From Candidatus Aminicenantota bacterium (lineage in GTDB: Bacteria; Acidobacteriota; Aminicenantia; S016-38): DNA of 33,232 nucleotides. The notes beneath the pieces were generated by a model. The model did not search any database and was not told the DNA's origin. It worked only from the letters and a program-made list of their open reading frames with translations. How positions within the stretch are numbered: position 1 is the first letter of the stretch; each line of letters begins with the position of its first letter. A program made the position numbers and the translations under genes. Positions 7,570 through 15,493 of the stretch are shown here, piece by piece. The DNA is taken from the NCBI GenBank assembly GCA_026991555.1, contig JALXBI010000118.1, forward strand, positions 1 to 33,232. Reading direction: 5' to 3'.

Positions 7570-8016
7570 ATGAGAAGAGTTTTACCTCTTATTTTTCTGG
7601 CGGTCATAGTAAGCTTCTCCTATGGGGAGGCCACCCTTCTGGGTTATGTTTTCAAGACCCCGGAAAAGAAAACACCTATAAAAGGAGCCGTGGTTAAACT
7701 CCAGGGCCTGAACGGGAAAATCTACTTCTCAAAACCCACTCCAGCAGATGGAAGCTACATGATACAGAATATAGAAAGGGGGAAGTATAAAATATCCGTA
7801 CTTTATAAAAACAGGGAATATAAAGCCGTCTTTACCCAGCCGGGCAGCAAGCCCAGTGAGCACCCTGTTCTTGTGGAAGGAGGCACCCTCATAATCTCCC
7901 TCGCCCTCAAGCCCGGCAAGGATCTTCTGGCCATAGCGATTTTAGGAGGAGCTGCCCTGACAGGTGGGGCTTATGAATTTACAACCAAGGAAGAGACTGT
8001 CAGCCCGATTAAGTAA
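7570..8016 (+). CDS. Secreted protein with carboxypeptidase-regulatory-like domain
   Basis: A 148-residue protein that opens the polysaccharide locus. It has a signal peptide (residues 1-18) and then a transthyretin-like beta-sandwich: ATLLGYVF, IKGAVVKLQG, PADGSYMIQNIERGKYKISV and EYKAVF match the pattern of CarboxypepD_reg-like domains. Near the C-terminus, residues ~120-136 form a hydrophobic Gly/Ala-rich segment that could be a membrane helix, with a short charged tail. GGAGG lies five bases before the ATG. Its end overlaps the next gene by 44 bases. A structural role at the cell surface or in the exporter is an inference from position only. Confidence 0.7.
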   Translation: MRRVLPLIFLAVIVSFSYGEATLLGYVFKTPEKKTPIKGAVVKLQGLNGKIYFSKPTPADGSYMIQNIERGKYKISVLYKNREYKAVFTQPGSKPSEHPVLVEGGTLIISLALKPGKDLLAIAILGGAALTGGAYEFTTKEETVSPIK

Positions 8017-9175
8017 GTTCTTAATTGTCTTCGTCTTAATTTCTCTTTTACCCTCTAAGAATTTCGAAAGGGAAAAGCGGCGGGTAGAAAGAAGAGCCAG
8101 GTGGAAGATAGGTTCCCTGTATATAAGGCCATTTCTTGAGCTAAGAAACTTAGGCTACGACTATAACGTATATACCGCTGGAGGGAATGTGGGGGATTGG
8201 TTTATAAGCGGAGGAGGGGGACTGGATGCTTCCCTGTTAAGGCCTTCATTCCTATTAAAGATGTCCATAGCTCCTAATTTTCTGGCTTTTCTCCGTCATC
8301 CCTCGGAAAACTTTGCCAGCACCGATATTAAAGGAGAGCTCGCCACCAGGATATGGAAGCTCCATCTTTTTACTGACTATGCGAAATTCAAAAGAAAACA
8401 GAGACCCCCTTACGAAATGGCCCCAAGGGTCATTATAGGATACGAAGGATTCTCTTTCTCCGCAGAGCTCTCCCCGGGCTTTCCCCTTTCCATGGGAGTG
8501 ATTTTTAAGAGGGAAAATTTTTCCTATAAAAGACCGGAAACCAATTTCCTCTTTTTCTCTCCGGACAGGGTGGAATACAACTATATTTTTTTCATAAAAA
8601 GGAGGATATTTACTGCAACCCACCTATTGCTTGAATTGGGCCTTAGAAGGGCCAACTTCAAAATAGCCCCTGAACGCAGGGACGCCATTCACCGGTGGTT
8701 TTCCTTAGGGGCCGAGCTTCCTGATGTAGGGGTTATCCAGGGTTCCTTCGCCGTGGGTTATAAGGAAATTTTCCCACTAAAGTCCGGGGACTTCCATTTC
8801 AAAGGGCTTTACGGCATGGGAAACATACTGGCAGACCTGAACATTGCGTTTTTTTCCCTCCTATACACCCTTGACTGGAACTACTCCCCTTATTTTGGCG
8901 AAATCGTAAGGGTGGAGTTAGTCAGGGCAGGAGCTGGTGTAAGATTGGCAGGAAGAAGGATAAAAATCCGGGCGAGGAGGGGATGGGGAAAGCTCACCTT
9001 TCCTTTTATGGAAAGAATTGATAAAATTAAAAGTTACGAAGGAGATTTTCTTTTAAGGATCAGACCCGGAACCTATGTGGGACTTGCCTATTCAAGGATG
9101 CGGAGCAGTTCTACTGTTGCGGGCTGGACAAGGAAACTGGAAACTATAGGAGGAATAATTGAGTATGGTTTTTAA
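7973..9175 (+). CDS. Outer-membrane beta-barrel protein of the polysaccharide export locus
   Basis: A 400-residue protein. After an N-terminal hydrophobic segment (residues ~15-28, signal peptide) the rest is a succession of amphipathic strands with aromatic girdles, Gly-rich turns (FISGGGGLDASL) and a C-terminal phenylalanine (IIEYGF), as in outer-membrane barrels. Position and pattern recall the BBP2-like barrels found beside OPX genes. The start is uncertain: GTG at 7964 or ATG at 7973, both overlapping the previous gene; the ATG has only a weak GGTGGGG upstream. The following OPX gene overlaps it by 17 bases. In Myxococcus xanthus such a barrel pairs with a short OPX protein to make the outer-membrane pore; a similar job is likely here. 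Confidence 0.75.
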   Translation: MNLQPRKRLSARLSKFLIVFVLISLLPSKNFEREKRRVERRARWKIGSLYIRPFLELRNLGYDYNVYTAGGNVGDWFISGGGGLDASLLRPSFLLKMSIAPNFLAFLRHPSENFASTDIKGELATRIWKLHLFTDYAKFKRKQRPPYEMAPRVIIGYEGFSFSAELSPGFPLSMGVIFKRENFSYKRPETNFLFFSPDRVEYNYIFFIKRRIFTATHLLLELGLRRANFKIAPERRDAIHRWFSLGAELPDVGVIQGSFAVGYKEIFPLKSGDFHFKGLYGMGNILADLNIAFFSLLYTLDWNYSPYFGEIVRVELVRAGAGVRLAGRRIKIRARRGWGKLTFPFMERIDKIKSYEGDFLLRIRPGTYVGLAYSRMRSSSTVAGWTRKLETIGGIIEYGF

Positions 9176-9989
9176 AAGAGTCTTCGTTCTCCTTTCCCTG
9201 GCAGGGTTTATACTGGCTGCAGCTGGGGACCTTTACGAATACAAAATAGGACCCAAGGACCTCTTAATAATACGGGTGTTTCAGGTTCCCGAACTCAACA
9301 CCACTGTAAGGGTGGGAGAGGACGGGACCATAACCTTGCCACTGCTGGGTAAAATTTCCGTAGGAGGATTAACAAGATATCAACTGGAAAGGAAAATAGC
9401 AGGTTTGCTTTCCCGGAAATTCGTGAAAAATCCCCAGGTTACGGTTTTTATCAAGGAATACAGGAGTCGGACCGCCCTTATAATGGGGGCTGTGAGGAAG
9501 CCGGGAAGTTACGAAATCGTTGGAAAGACCACATTGCTTCAGCTTATAGCCATGGCAGGGGGGATAACCAGCGCTGCCCGGGACCGCATCATAGTCATAA
9601 GGAATCAGGACGGCAGGCAGCGTTCCCTCGTAATACCCATTGCGGACCTTCTCCTGGAAGGGAAGGTTAAGGAAAACATAGAGATTCTTCCAGGAGATGT
9701 GGTGAACATCCCCGGCCAGATAAACATAGAGGTTTATGTCTTCGGGCAGGTCAGGAATCCCGGGGTGGTAAGCCTTCCCCTGGGCTCAGGAACCACCGTG
9801 CTTCAGGCCATAGCCAAAGCCGGCGGCTTCACTGAAAGGGCAAAGAAGTCCTCGGTTCTTATAAGGAGAAGGGAAGAAGGTAGAGAAAAAATAATAGTGG
9901 TGAATATAAAGGCAATACTGAGGGGCAAAGCCCAAAACATAAAATTGAAACCTTACGATGTAATATATGTTCCAGAAAGCCTGTTTTAG
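9159..9989 (+). CDS. Polysaccharide export (OPX/Wza-type) protein, short form
   Basis: A 276-residue periplasmic protein. After a signal peptide (to about AAAG at 20-23) comes the Poly_export domain, with YKIGPKDLL, VGEDGTITLPLLGKI and FVKNPQVTVFI. Two SLBB-type domains follow, GAVRKPGSYEI...LLQLIAMAGG and GQVRNPGVVSL...LQAIAKAGG. The protein has no cysteine, so it is not a lipoprotein, and it stops after the second SLBB (YDVIYVPESLF) without the C-terminal helix that forms the pore in E. coli Wza. AGGAGG at 9148-9153 is spaced five bases from TTG 9159 and eleven from ATG 9165, so either may be the start. It probably forms a periplasmic ring linking the kinase/co-polymerase to the barrel. Confidence 0.92.
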   Translation: MSMVFKRVFVLLSLAGFILAAAGDLYEYKIGPKDLLIIRVFQVPELNTTVRVGEDGTITLPLLGKISVGGLTRYQLERKIAGLLSRKFVKNPQVTVFIKEYRSRTALIMGAVRKPGSYEIVGKTTLLQLIAMAGGITSAARDRIIVIRNQDGRQRSLVIPIADLLLEGKVKENIEILPGDVVNIPGQINIEVYVFGQVRNPGVVSLPLGSGTTVLQAIAKAGGFTERAKKSSVLIRRREEGREKIIVVNIKAILRGKAQNIKLKPYDVIYVPESLF

Positions 9990-9998
9990 GAGGGGAAA

Positions 9999-12128
9999 GT
10001 GAACTACAGAGAGGAAGAGAATTTTTCCGAGGAAATAAGTTTCTCACAGCTCCTGGAGGTCTTAAAGAGGAGAAAAAATATAGTGCTTATTTCCCTTATA
10101 TTTACCGTAGTGATTATGATGGCTCTTACCTTCATGAAAACCCCTGTTTACGAAGCGGAGTCCACTATTTTAATAGAGAGGGAAGCCAATGTTCTTATCT
10201 TCAAAGACCTCTTTACCATAGAGGCAGGAAAATGGGACCAGAAATTCAACTCATATGTCAGGATGCTTCACAGCCGGAGCCTGGCCAAAAGGGTCGTCAA
10301 AAGACTTAAAATGGATTCTAAACTGCCCAGGGATTTGTCCCCGGAGAAAAGGCAAGAGGCCATCTCAAAAATGGCTTCGTCCTTGCTTTCCAGGCTAAAG
10401 GTAATTCCTATAGAAAATACCCGCCTGGTGGTAGTTAAATACAGGGACACGGACCCAAAGAGGGCAGCGAGAATAGCCAACGCCTTTGTGGACGAATTCA
10501 TCCAGTTCACCGTTGAGCTCAAGGGGGAATCCGCCAAGAGAGCTGCCGAGTATCTGAGTCATCAGATAGAAAGGCTTAGAAAGACCCTGGCCGAAAAGGA
10601 GAAGGAGCTTCAGAAGTACAGTCAAAGAAAGGACCTCTATTACCTTACCGACAAGCAAAACACCATAATTCAAAAATTCGCCCAGCTGAACAGGGCCTAT
10701 ACCCAGGCCCAGATCAACAGGGTAAACCTTGAGGCAAATTACAGGGAACTTCTCTCCAAGAGCTTTGACCAGTTTCCCAATGTGGTGAAGAATCCCCTGA
10801 TAATTTCCCTAAAGGCAGAGTATTCCAAACTGGAAGCTCAATACAAGCAAAAATCCGCCATCTTCAAGCCCGATTATCCGGAAATGAAAAGTCTTCGCTC
10901 CAGAATGGAGGCTCTGAAAGCGAGGATAGAAAAGGAAACCAGGGCTTTAGGAGAGGAGGCCCTTAAAACTGCTAAGGCTAAATACCTGGCAGCTCTTAAG
11001 ACCGAACAGTCCCTTAAAAAATTGGTGGAAGAACAGAAAAAACAGATGGCCATGGCCAACAAAAGCGGAATTTACTACAACAGCCTGAAAATAGAGGTTA
11101 AGAACCTGCGGGAGCTCCTGGCCCATCTCACCAAGAAACAGAAGGAATCCATTCTTTCAGCCAACCTTGAGGGAATGAGAACCAGCAACATCAAAGTGGT
11201 GGACCGGGCCGAGGTCCCCTTCTACCCTGCCAGCCCCAACAAGAAAAAGAACCTGCTCCTTGCCATTCTTTTTGGATTAACCGCCGGAGTTCTTCTGGCC
11301 TTTCTGGTGGATGCTCTGGATACTTCAGTGAAGGATGCGGAGGAAGCCGAAAAACTCTTTAAATTGCCGGTCCTCGGCCTTGCCCCTAACATGGAGATGG
11401 AAGACGGTCAGGCGGAGACTTCACCCCTTGACTGGATGCAAAATAACTTTCCCTTTTCGGAGAGGATTAAAACCATAACCACCTCAATTCTCCTTTCCTC
11501 TCCTGAATCTCCCCCATCAACCATAGCCATCACCAGTTCCCTTCCCGGGGAAGGGAAAACCACTATAGCCTCAAGCATTGCCGTCTCTTTAGCTGCTCTG
11601 GGCAAAAAAACCCTTATCCTTGACGGGGACCTTAGAAAGGGGAAAATCCGGGATATGTTCAAAATCCCCGAAGAGCACGGCTTATCCTCCGTCCTTACGG
11701 GACACATTCCTCTTAAGGAAGCCATCGTCTCCACCCAAATTCCCATGCTCTATGGTCTGCCTTCAGGACCAACCCCTCCCAATCCCGTGGAACTCCTTTC
11801 TTCGGACAGGATGAGGGAGGTGCTGGAAACGCTGACCAGGGAGTTTAAATTCATAATAATAGATACCCCTCCCATGGTGGGAATCTCTGACCCCATCATT
11901 CTTTCCAGCCTGTCCCAGAAAACGATTCTTGTGCTCTGGGCAGGGAAAACTTCCAGGAAAGTGGTGAAGGAATCCTTGGACCTTCTCCGGAAAAATGGTA
12001 TCAAACCCATGGGAATAGTCCTCAACAGAATAGGATATCGGGGAACCGGTTATAAAAAATACTACAGGTACGAAGAGTATGGATACGGATATGGTGGATA
12101 TACACGCTCATATCCTCCCGGGCATTGA
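9999..12128 (+). CDS. Polysaccharide co-polymerase fused to BY-family tyrosine autokinase (Wzc-type)
   Basis: A 709-residue inner-membrane protein. A Wzz-type periplasmic region lies between two membrane helices (residues ~30-50 and ~422-442) and has a long coiled coil at ~185-380. The cytoplasmic kinase has Walker A SSLPGEGKTT at 513-522, Walker A' (LILDGDLRKG) about 25 residues later, and Walker B FIIIDTPP at 618-625. The tail holds ten tyrosines between 680 and 705 (for example YKKYYRYEEYGYGYGGY), the autophosphorylation cluster. Such proteins control chain length and export by cycles of phosphorylation. GTG 9999 has AGGAGGGG at 9988-9995. The last 50 bases overlap the phosphatase gene. 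Confidence 0.95.
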   Translation: MNYREEENFSEEISFSQLLEVLKRRKNIVLISLIFTVVIMMALTFMKTPVYEAESTILIEREANVLIFKDLFTIEAGKWDQKFNSYVRMLHSRSLAKRVVKRLKMDSKLPRDLSPEKRQEAISKMASSLLSRLKVIPIENTRLVVVKYRDTDPKRAARIANAFVDEFIQFTVELKGESAKRAAEYLSHQIERLRKTLAEKEKELQKYSQRKDLYYLTDKQNTIIQKFAQLNRAYTQAQINRVNLEANYRELLSKSFDQFPNVVKNPLIISLKAEYSKLEAQYKQKSAIFKPDYPEMKSLRSRMEALKARIEKETRALGEEALKTAKAKYLAALKTEQSLKKLVEEQKKQMAMANKSGIYYNSLKIEVKNLRELLAHLTKKQKESILSANLEGMRTSNIKVVDRAEVPFYPASPNKKKNLLLAILFGLTAGVLLAFLVDALDTSVKDAEEAEKLFKLPVLGLAPNMEMEDGQAETSPLDWMQNNFPFSERIKTITTSILLSSPESPPSTIAITSSLPGEGKTTIASSIAVSLAALGKKTLILDGDLRKGKIRDMFKIPEEHGLSSVLTGHIPLKEAIVSTQIPMLYGLPSGPTPPNPVELLSSDRMREVLETLTREFKFIIIDTPPMVGISDPIILSSLSQKTILVLWAGKTSRKVVKESLDLLRKNGIKPMGIVLNRIGYRGTGYKKYYRYEEYGYGYGGYTRSYPPGH
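12079..12128 (+). other. Dual-coding overlap: kinase tyrosine tail and phosphatase metal motif
   Basis: In one frame these bases encode the kinase tail from Y694 to the stop (YGYGYGGYTRSYPPGH). In the next frame they encode the phosphatase N-terminus, including HAH of the PHP metal site (MVDIHAHILPGI). If the phosphatase begins at its second ATG (12091), the overlap is still 38 bases. Confidence 0.9.
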
Positions 12129-12807
12129 CGACGGGCCAGAAACCCTGGAGGAATCCTTAGGGCTCGCCGAAGAACTTGCGCTTCAGGGAGTTCATACTGT
12201 GGTTACCACCCCCCATTGGGGGAGGATAACGAAAAGGACCCTTTCGGAGATAAGAGAAATCTTCCTGGAAATTAAGGAAAAACTCCAGGAAAACTCCGTT
12301 GAAATAAATATTTGTCTTGGCTTTGAACTCTTTCTGGACCTGGAAACCCTGGAGGAAGTGAAAGGAGAGCCGGAAAAATTCTCCTTAGCAGGGGGGAATT
12401 TCATCCTGGTGGAATTTCCCTTTGAATTTCTCTATCCCAACTGGGAAGTTCTCCTGCGGGAAATACGGGAGGCAGGGCTCAGCCCGGTAATCGCCCATCC
12501 TGAAAGATACGGACCTGTTTTAAGGGATTATTCCCTGCTGTCAAGAATGGTGGCAGAGGGGGCCATTTTACAGGTCAACGCAGAAAGCCTCCTGGGGGAA
12601 AACGGGGAAAGGGCCCGGAAAACAGCAATGAAGTGCCTCCAGGAAGGCCTGTGTTCAGTGGTGGCCTCTGACACCCACGGCCTAAGATTCCGCCCTCCTC
12701 GCCTCAGGAAAGCCTACGAACTGATAAGCAAAAAAATCTCTCCTTCTTCAGCCCAGGACTTTTTTGAGAAGAACCCCGGAAACCTTCTTCAGGGAGTAAG
12801 CGGATGA
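12079..12807 (+). CDS. PHP-type protein-tyrosine phosphatase (CpsB/YwqE family)
   Basis: A 242-residue phosphatase of the polymerase-and-histidinol-phosphatase fold that removes phosphate from the BY-kinase tyrosine cluster. Metal-site motifs are visible: DIHAHILPGIDDGP at 7-20, TTPHW near 44, IAHPERYG in the middle and ASDTHGL towards the end, all typical of the CpsB/CapC/YwqE group. It starts inside the kinase gene, at ATG 12079 or 12091. Family members usually begin just before the DIHxH motif, so 12091 is plausible. Neither has a strong Shine-Dalgarno, which suggests translational coupling to the kinase. The stop overlaps the next gene as ATGA. Confidence 0.93.
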   Translation: MDTDMVDIHAHILPGIDDGPETLEESLGLAEELALQGVHTVVTTPHWGRITKRTLSEIREIFLEIKEKLQENSVEINICLGFELFLDLETLEEVKGEPEKFSLAGGNFILVEFPFEFLYPNWEVLLREIREAGLSPVIAHPERYGPVLRDYSLLSRMVAEGAILQVNAESLLGENGERARKTAMKCLQEGLCSVVASDTHGLRFRPPRLRKAYELISKKISPSSAQDFFEKNPGNLLQGVSG

Positions 12808-14096
12808 TAAGACCAGGAATTTACCTCCTTGCCCTGCTCGTCCTTCTTGCCCCCCTTCCCATGGGGTGTGTCCACTGCTGGAGCTTTTACCTCCTTCTCG
12901 TTCTCGTAAACATCGCTTCCCTCCTTCTTCTCAGAGACGAGCAGGAAGAAAAAAAAGACAGATGTCATTATTTCCTTTACGGTTTTCTGGCCTTAGGGCT
13001 GTTCCAGCTCCTTCCCCTGCCAAAATTCCTTTTAAAACTCATCTCTCCCTCGGCGGCAAAACTTCTCACCAGAGCCGGGCTTCAGTTTAAATTTCATCCC
13101 CTATCATTGCTCCCTGCTTCAAGTTTTCTTTACCTGGTTGGCTTTTCTTCCTTCCTATTGCTTGGAATTACCCTGTGGAAAAGAAAATGGACAAGGGAGG
13201 AATACCTCATTCTTGTCCGGGCAATAATCCTTACAGGATTGGTCCAGTCCCTTTTCTCAATACTCAAATTCGCAGGAAAGTCTAAGAAGATTTTTGTGGT
13301 CTGGGGACCACATACTATTTTTCCCTCAGGAACCCTGAGGAACCCGGACCACCTTTCTGCCCTCCTTGAGATAACCCTCCCGGTGGCCCTGGGTTATCTC
13401 ATTTATAAAATCAAAAGGGACGGCATAGGCTTCTTCTTGCGGTCATGGGAGTTTGCTATCCTGGTATCCCCTATTTTCATATTAGCAGGAATATTCCTGT
13501 CAGGTTCCAGGGCCGGGCTTGCCGCCACCTTCCTATCCCTTTACGCCTTCGCCCAGATACTCGTCCAGAGAATTTCCCATACAGGATACAGGAGGGGATA
13601 TCGTCAGATTTTCCTCCTTTTCCTGGCGGTTATTCTCGTCCTTGGAGGGCTTTTCACCTTCAAAAAGGGAGTGCCTGCGGTAAGGCACAAAATATGGGCC
13701 CTTTCCCTGAAGGCTTTCTTTTCATATCCCATCTTCGGTTCAGGGTTGGGGACCTTCCCGGACCTTATAGAAACCTACAGGAAAGAGCCGGAATTTACGG
13801 CCCTTATTGAACACGCCCACAACGATTACCTGGAAGTCCTTACGGAAACCGGGATAATCGGAGGATTTCTCCTTCTTTATCCCCTGATTCTAATTTTTTA
13901 CCGCACATACAAGAAATGGGAGCTCAGAAGATATCCCCTGGTCAAATACCTGGGGGCTGGTTTCATATCCTCGGTCATAGCTGTCGGATTCCATTCCTTT
14001 TTTGATTTTCCCCTGAGGGTGCCGGCCATTTCCCTGCTCTTCATCTTAACCTTCTCTGCGGCCTCCACCATAGTTCATCTAAGGAGAAGAAGATGA
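12804..14096 (+). CDS. O-antigen polymerase/ligase-family membrane protein (Wzy/WaaL-type), first copy
   Basis: A 430-residue protein with about ten to twelve hydrophobic segments. It carries the Wzy_C/O-antigen ligase signature SGLGTFPDLIETY...HAHNDYLEVLTETGIIGG (residues ~310-354), and FLSGSRAGLAA upstream marks the cytoplasmic or periplasmic arginine loop of the family. It either polymerises lipid-linked repeat units or transfers finished chains to an acceptor; the fold is shared and sequence alone does not decide. The position next to the phosphatase and the TPR-like protein favours polymerase. It is joined to both neighbours by ATGA overlaps. A second member of the family lies at 23753-25078. 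Confidence 0.88.
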   Translation: MIRPGIYLLALLVLLAPLPMGCVHCWSFYLLLVLVNIASLLLLRDEQEEKKDRCHYFLYGFLALGLFQLLPLPKFLLKLISPSAAKLLTRAGLQFKFHPLSLLPASSFLYLVGFSSFLLLGITLWKRKWTREEYLILVRAIILTGLVQSLFSILKFAGKSKKIFVVWGPHTIFPSGTLRNPDHLSALLEITLPVALGYLIYKIKRDGIGFFLRSWEFAILVSPIFILAGIFLSGSRAGLAATFLSLYAFAQILVQRISHTGYRRGYRQIFLLFLAVILVLGGLFTFKKGVPAVRHKIWALSLKAFFSYPIFGSGLGTFPDLIETYRKEPEFTALIEHAHNDYLEVLTETGIIGGFLLLYPLILIFYRTYKKWELRRYPLVKYLGAGFISSVIAVGFHSFFDFPLRVPAISLLFILTFSAASTIVHLRRRR

Positions 14097-15493
14097 TGGA
14101 AAAAAGAGCGGTCCAGATTCTTATGATTCTCTCGGCTGCTTTAGGCATTCTTTGTTTTTTCCCGGGTAAAAATCTGTTAAATTACAAGGCCCAGTACCTT
14201 GAGGGAATAAAGGCCCAGGGAAGGGAAAGGGAAATTTACGCAGAGAGGGTGGTTAAACTGAATCCCCTTTTCCCCCACGGGCACCTGCTTCTCGCCTCCG
14301 TCTATCTGACCCGGCCCGAGGGCTTCAAAAGGGCCATGGAGGAAATTGACATAGCCGTTGCTCTGGGTCCTTACCGGCGTGGAATTTCCTGGAACGCCTT
14401 CAAGACATACCTCAGTCTGTGGCCCTTCCTGCCCAGGAAAGAAAAGCAAGCGGCGCTACAGGCAGGTAAATTCGCCGTAAGGACCGCCTCCCGCAAGAGA
14501 ATTCAGGAAATGCTTTCCCTCTGGAGGAGGTTCTGCAGGGATTTTGACTTTATTTATCAAGTTTTAAACGAAAAGCCAGGATACATGAACATGCTGGCTC
14601 AGGAAATTTACAGGAGCGGTCTCCCTTTAAAATGGAGATGGAAGGCCTTAGCTCGCTACGAAAAATGGCTCTTTGAAACCACTTCCCGGAACAGGCCTGA
14701 GGAAATGTCCGTTCCCATGCTCAAAAAAACCCTTAAAATCCTGGACAGCATAAAGTTCTATCATAGGCTGGCGGGGACCAAATTTGAGGAAAAGGTTTTT
14801 CACCGTTACAGGGAAAGGGTTCTTTTCCAACTGGCCATGCTCACCCAGGAGCCAGAGTTCGTGGAGAAATATCTGAAATTCTCCACCCTCAGGGACGAAA
14901 TAAAGAAACTAAGGGAAGAACTACAGCAGGACGGATTTTTATCCAGAAGGGACTTTAAGCATTTCTATCTGAAGGAGCTTTTCCGATACAAACTCCGGGA
15001 ATACGAAGCCCTCAAGGACGAAATAGAGGCCTTCAGGCAGAGCGTAAAGTGGGTAAAGCGGGAGGAAGTGCCGGACTACATAGCCATAAACCTCCTCCTG
15101 GTGGATGTTTACTATCAGGAAAACCTTTTGCTGAAGGCATCCTCCATACTCCAGGAAATGATGAAACTTGAGACCACCCCGGAAATTCTCCTGAGACTCA
15201 AAAGAATAAAGGAGCTTACCGGGGAGAACTTCTCCGCATCCCTTCCTGGGTTTTATTACTCCAACCCTGTTACCTTAAAGGCTAAGGGGACAAAATTCCT
15301 TTTCTCCCCACCGGTGGGAGAAAAAACCCTGCACCTTAAAATAGAACCCCTTAGTCAGGGAAGGCTCCTTCAGGTTTTCATGGACGGCGAAATAGCCAAG
15401 GAAATTTATTGGAAAAATAGGGAAACGGAATTGGTTATAATTCTTCCCCCTGCCAAGGATTATTTCCGTATAGAAATTAAACTTCTGAAATGA
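14093..15493 (+). CDS. Membrane-anchored TPR-like protein of unknown function
   Basis: A 466-residue protein with an N-terminal transmembrane segment (residues ~6-23) and then a mainly helical region. The part YAERVVKLNPLFPHGHLLLA...AMEEIDIAVALGPYR (~47-97) looks like degenerate TPR repeats, and further helical pairs run to about residue 380. The last ~75 residues switch to beta strands (VTLKAKGTKFLFSPP, LLQVFMDG, LVIILPP), perhaps a small beta-sandwich. In several bacteria an O-antigen polymerase carries C-terminal TPRs; here a polymerase and a TPR-like protein are adjacent and overlap by four bases, so they may form the same unit as two chains. No catalytic motif is seen. Confidence 0.65.
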   Translation: MMEKRAVQILMILSAALGILCFFPGKNLLNYKAQYLEGIKAQGREREIYAERVVKLNPLFPHGHLLLASVYLTRPEGFKRAMEEIDIAVALGPYRRGISWNAFKTYLSLWPFLPRKEKQAALQAGKFAVRTASRKRIQEMLSLWRRFCRDFDFIYQVLNEKPGYMNMLAQEIYRSGLPLKWRWKALARYEKWLFETTSRNRPEEMSVPMLKKTLKILDSIKFYHRLAGTKFEEKVFHRYRERVLFQLAMLTQEPEFVEKYLKFSTLRDEIKKLREELQQDGFLSRRDFKHFYLKELFRYKLREYEALKDEIEAFRQSVKWVKREEVPDYIAINLLLVDVYYQENLLLKASSILQEMMKLETTPEILLRLKRIKELTGENFSASLPGFYYSNPVTLKAKGTKFLFSPPVGEKTLHLKIEPLSQGRLLQVFMDGEIAKEIYWKNRETELVIILPPAKDYFRIEIKLLK

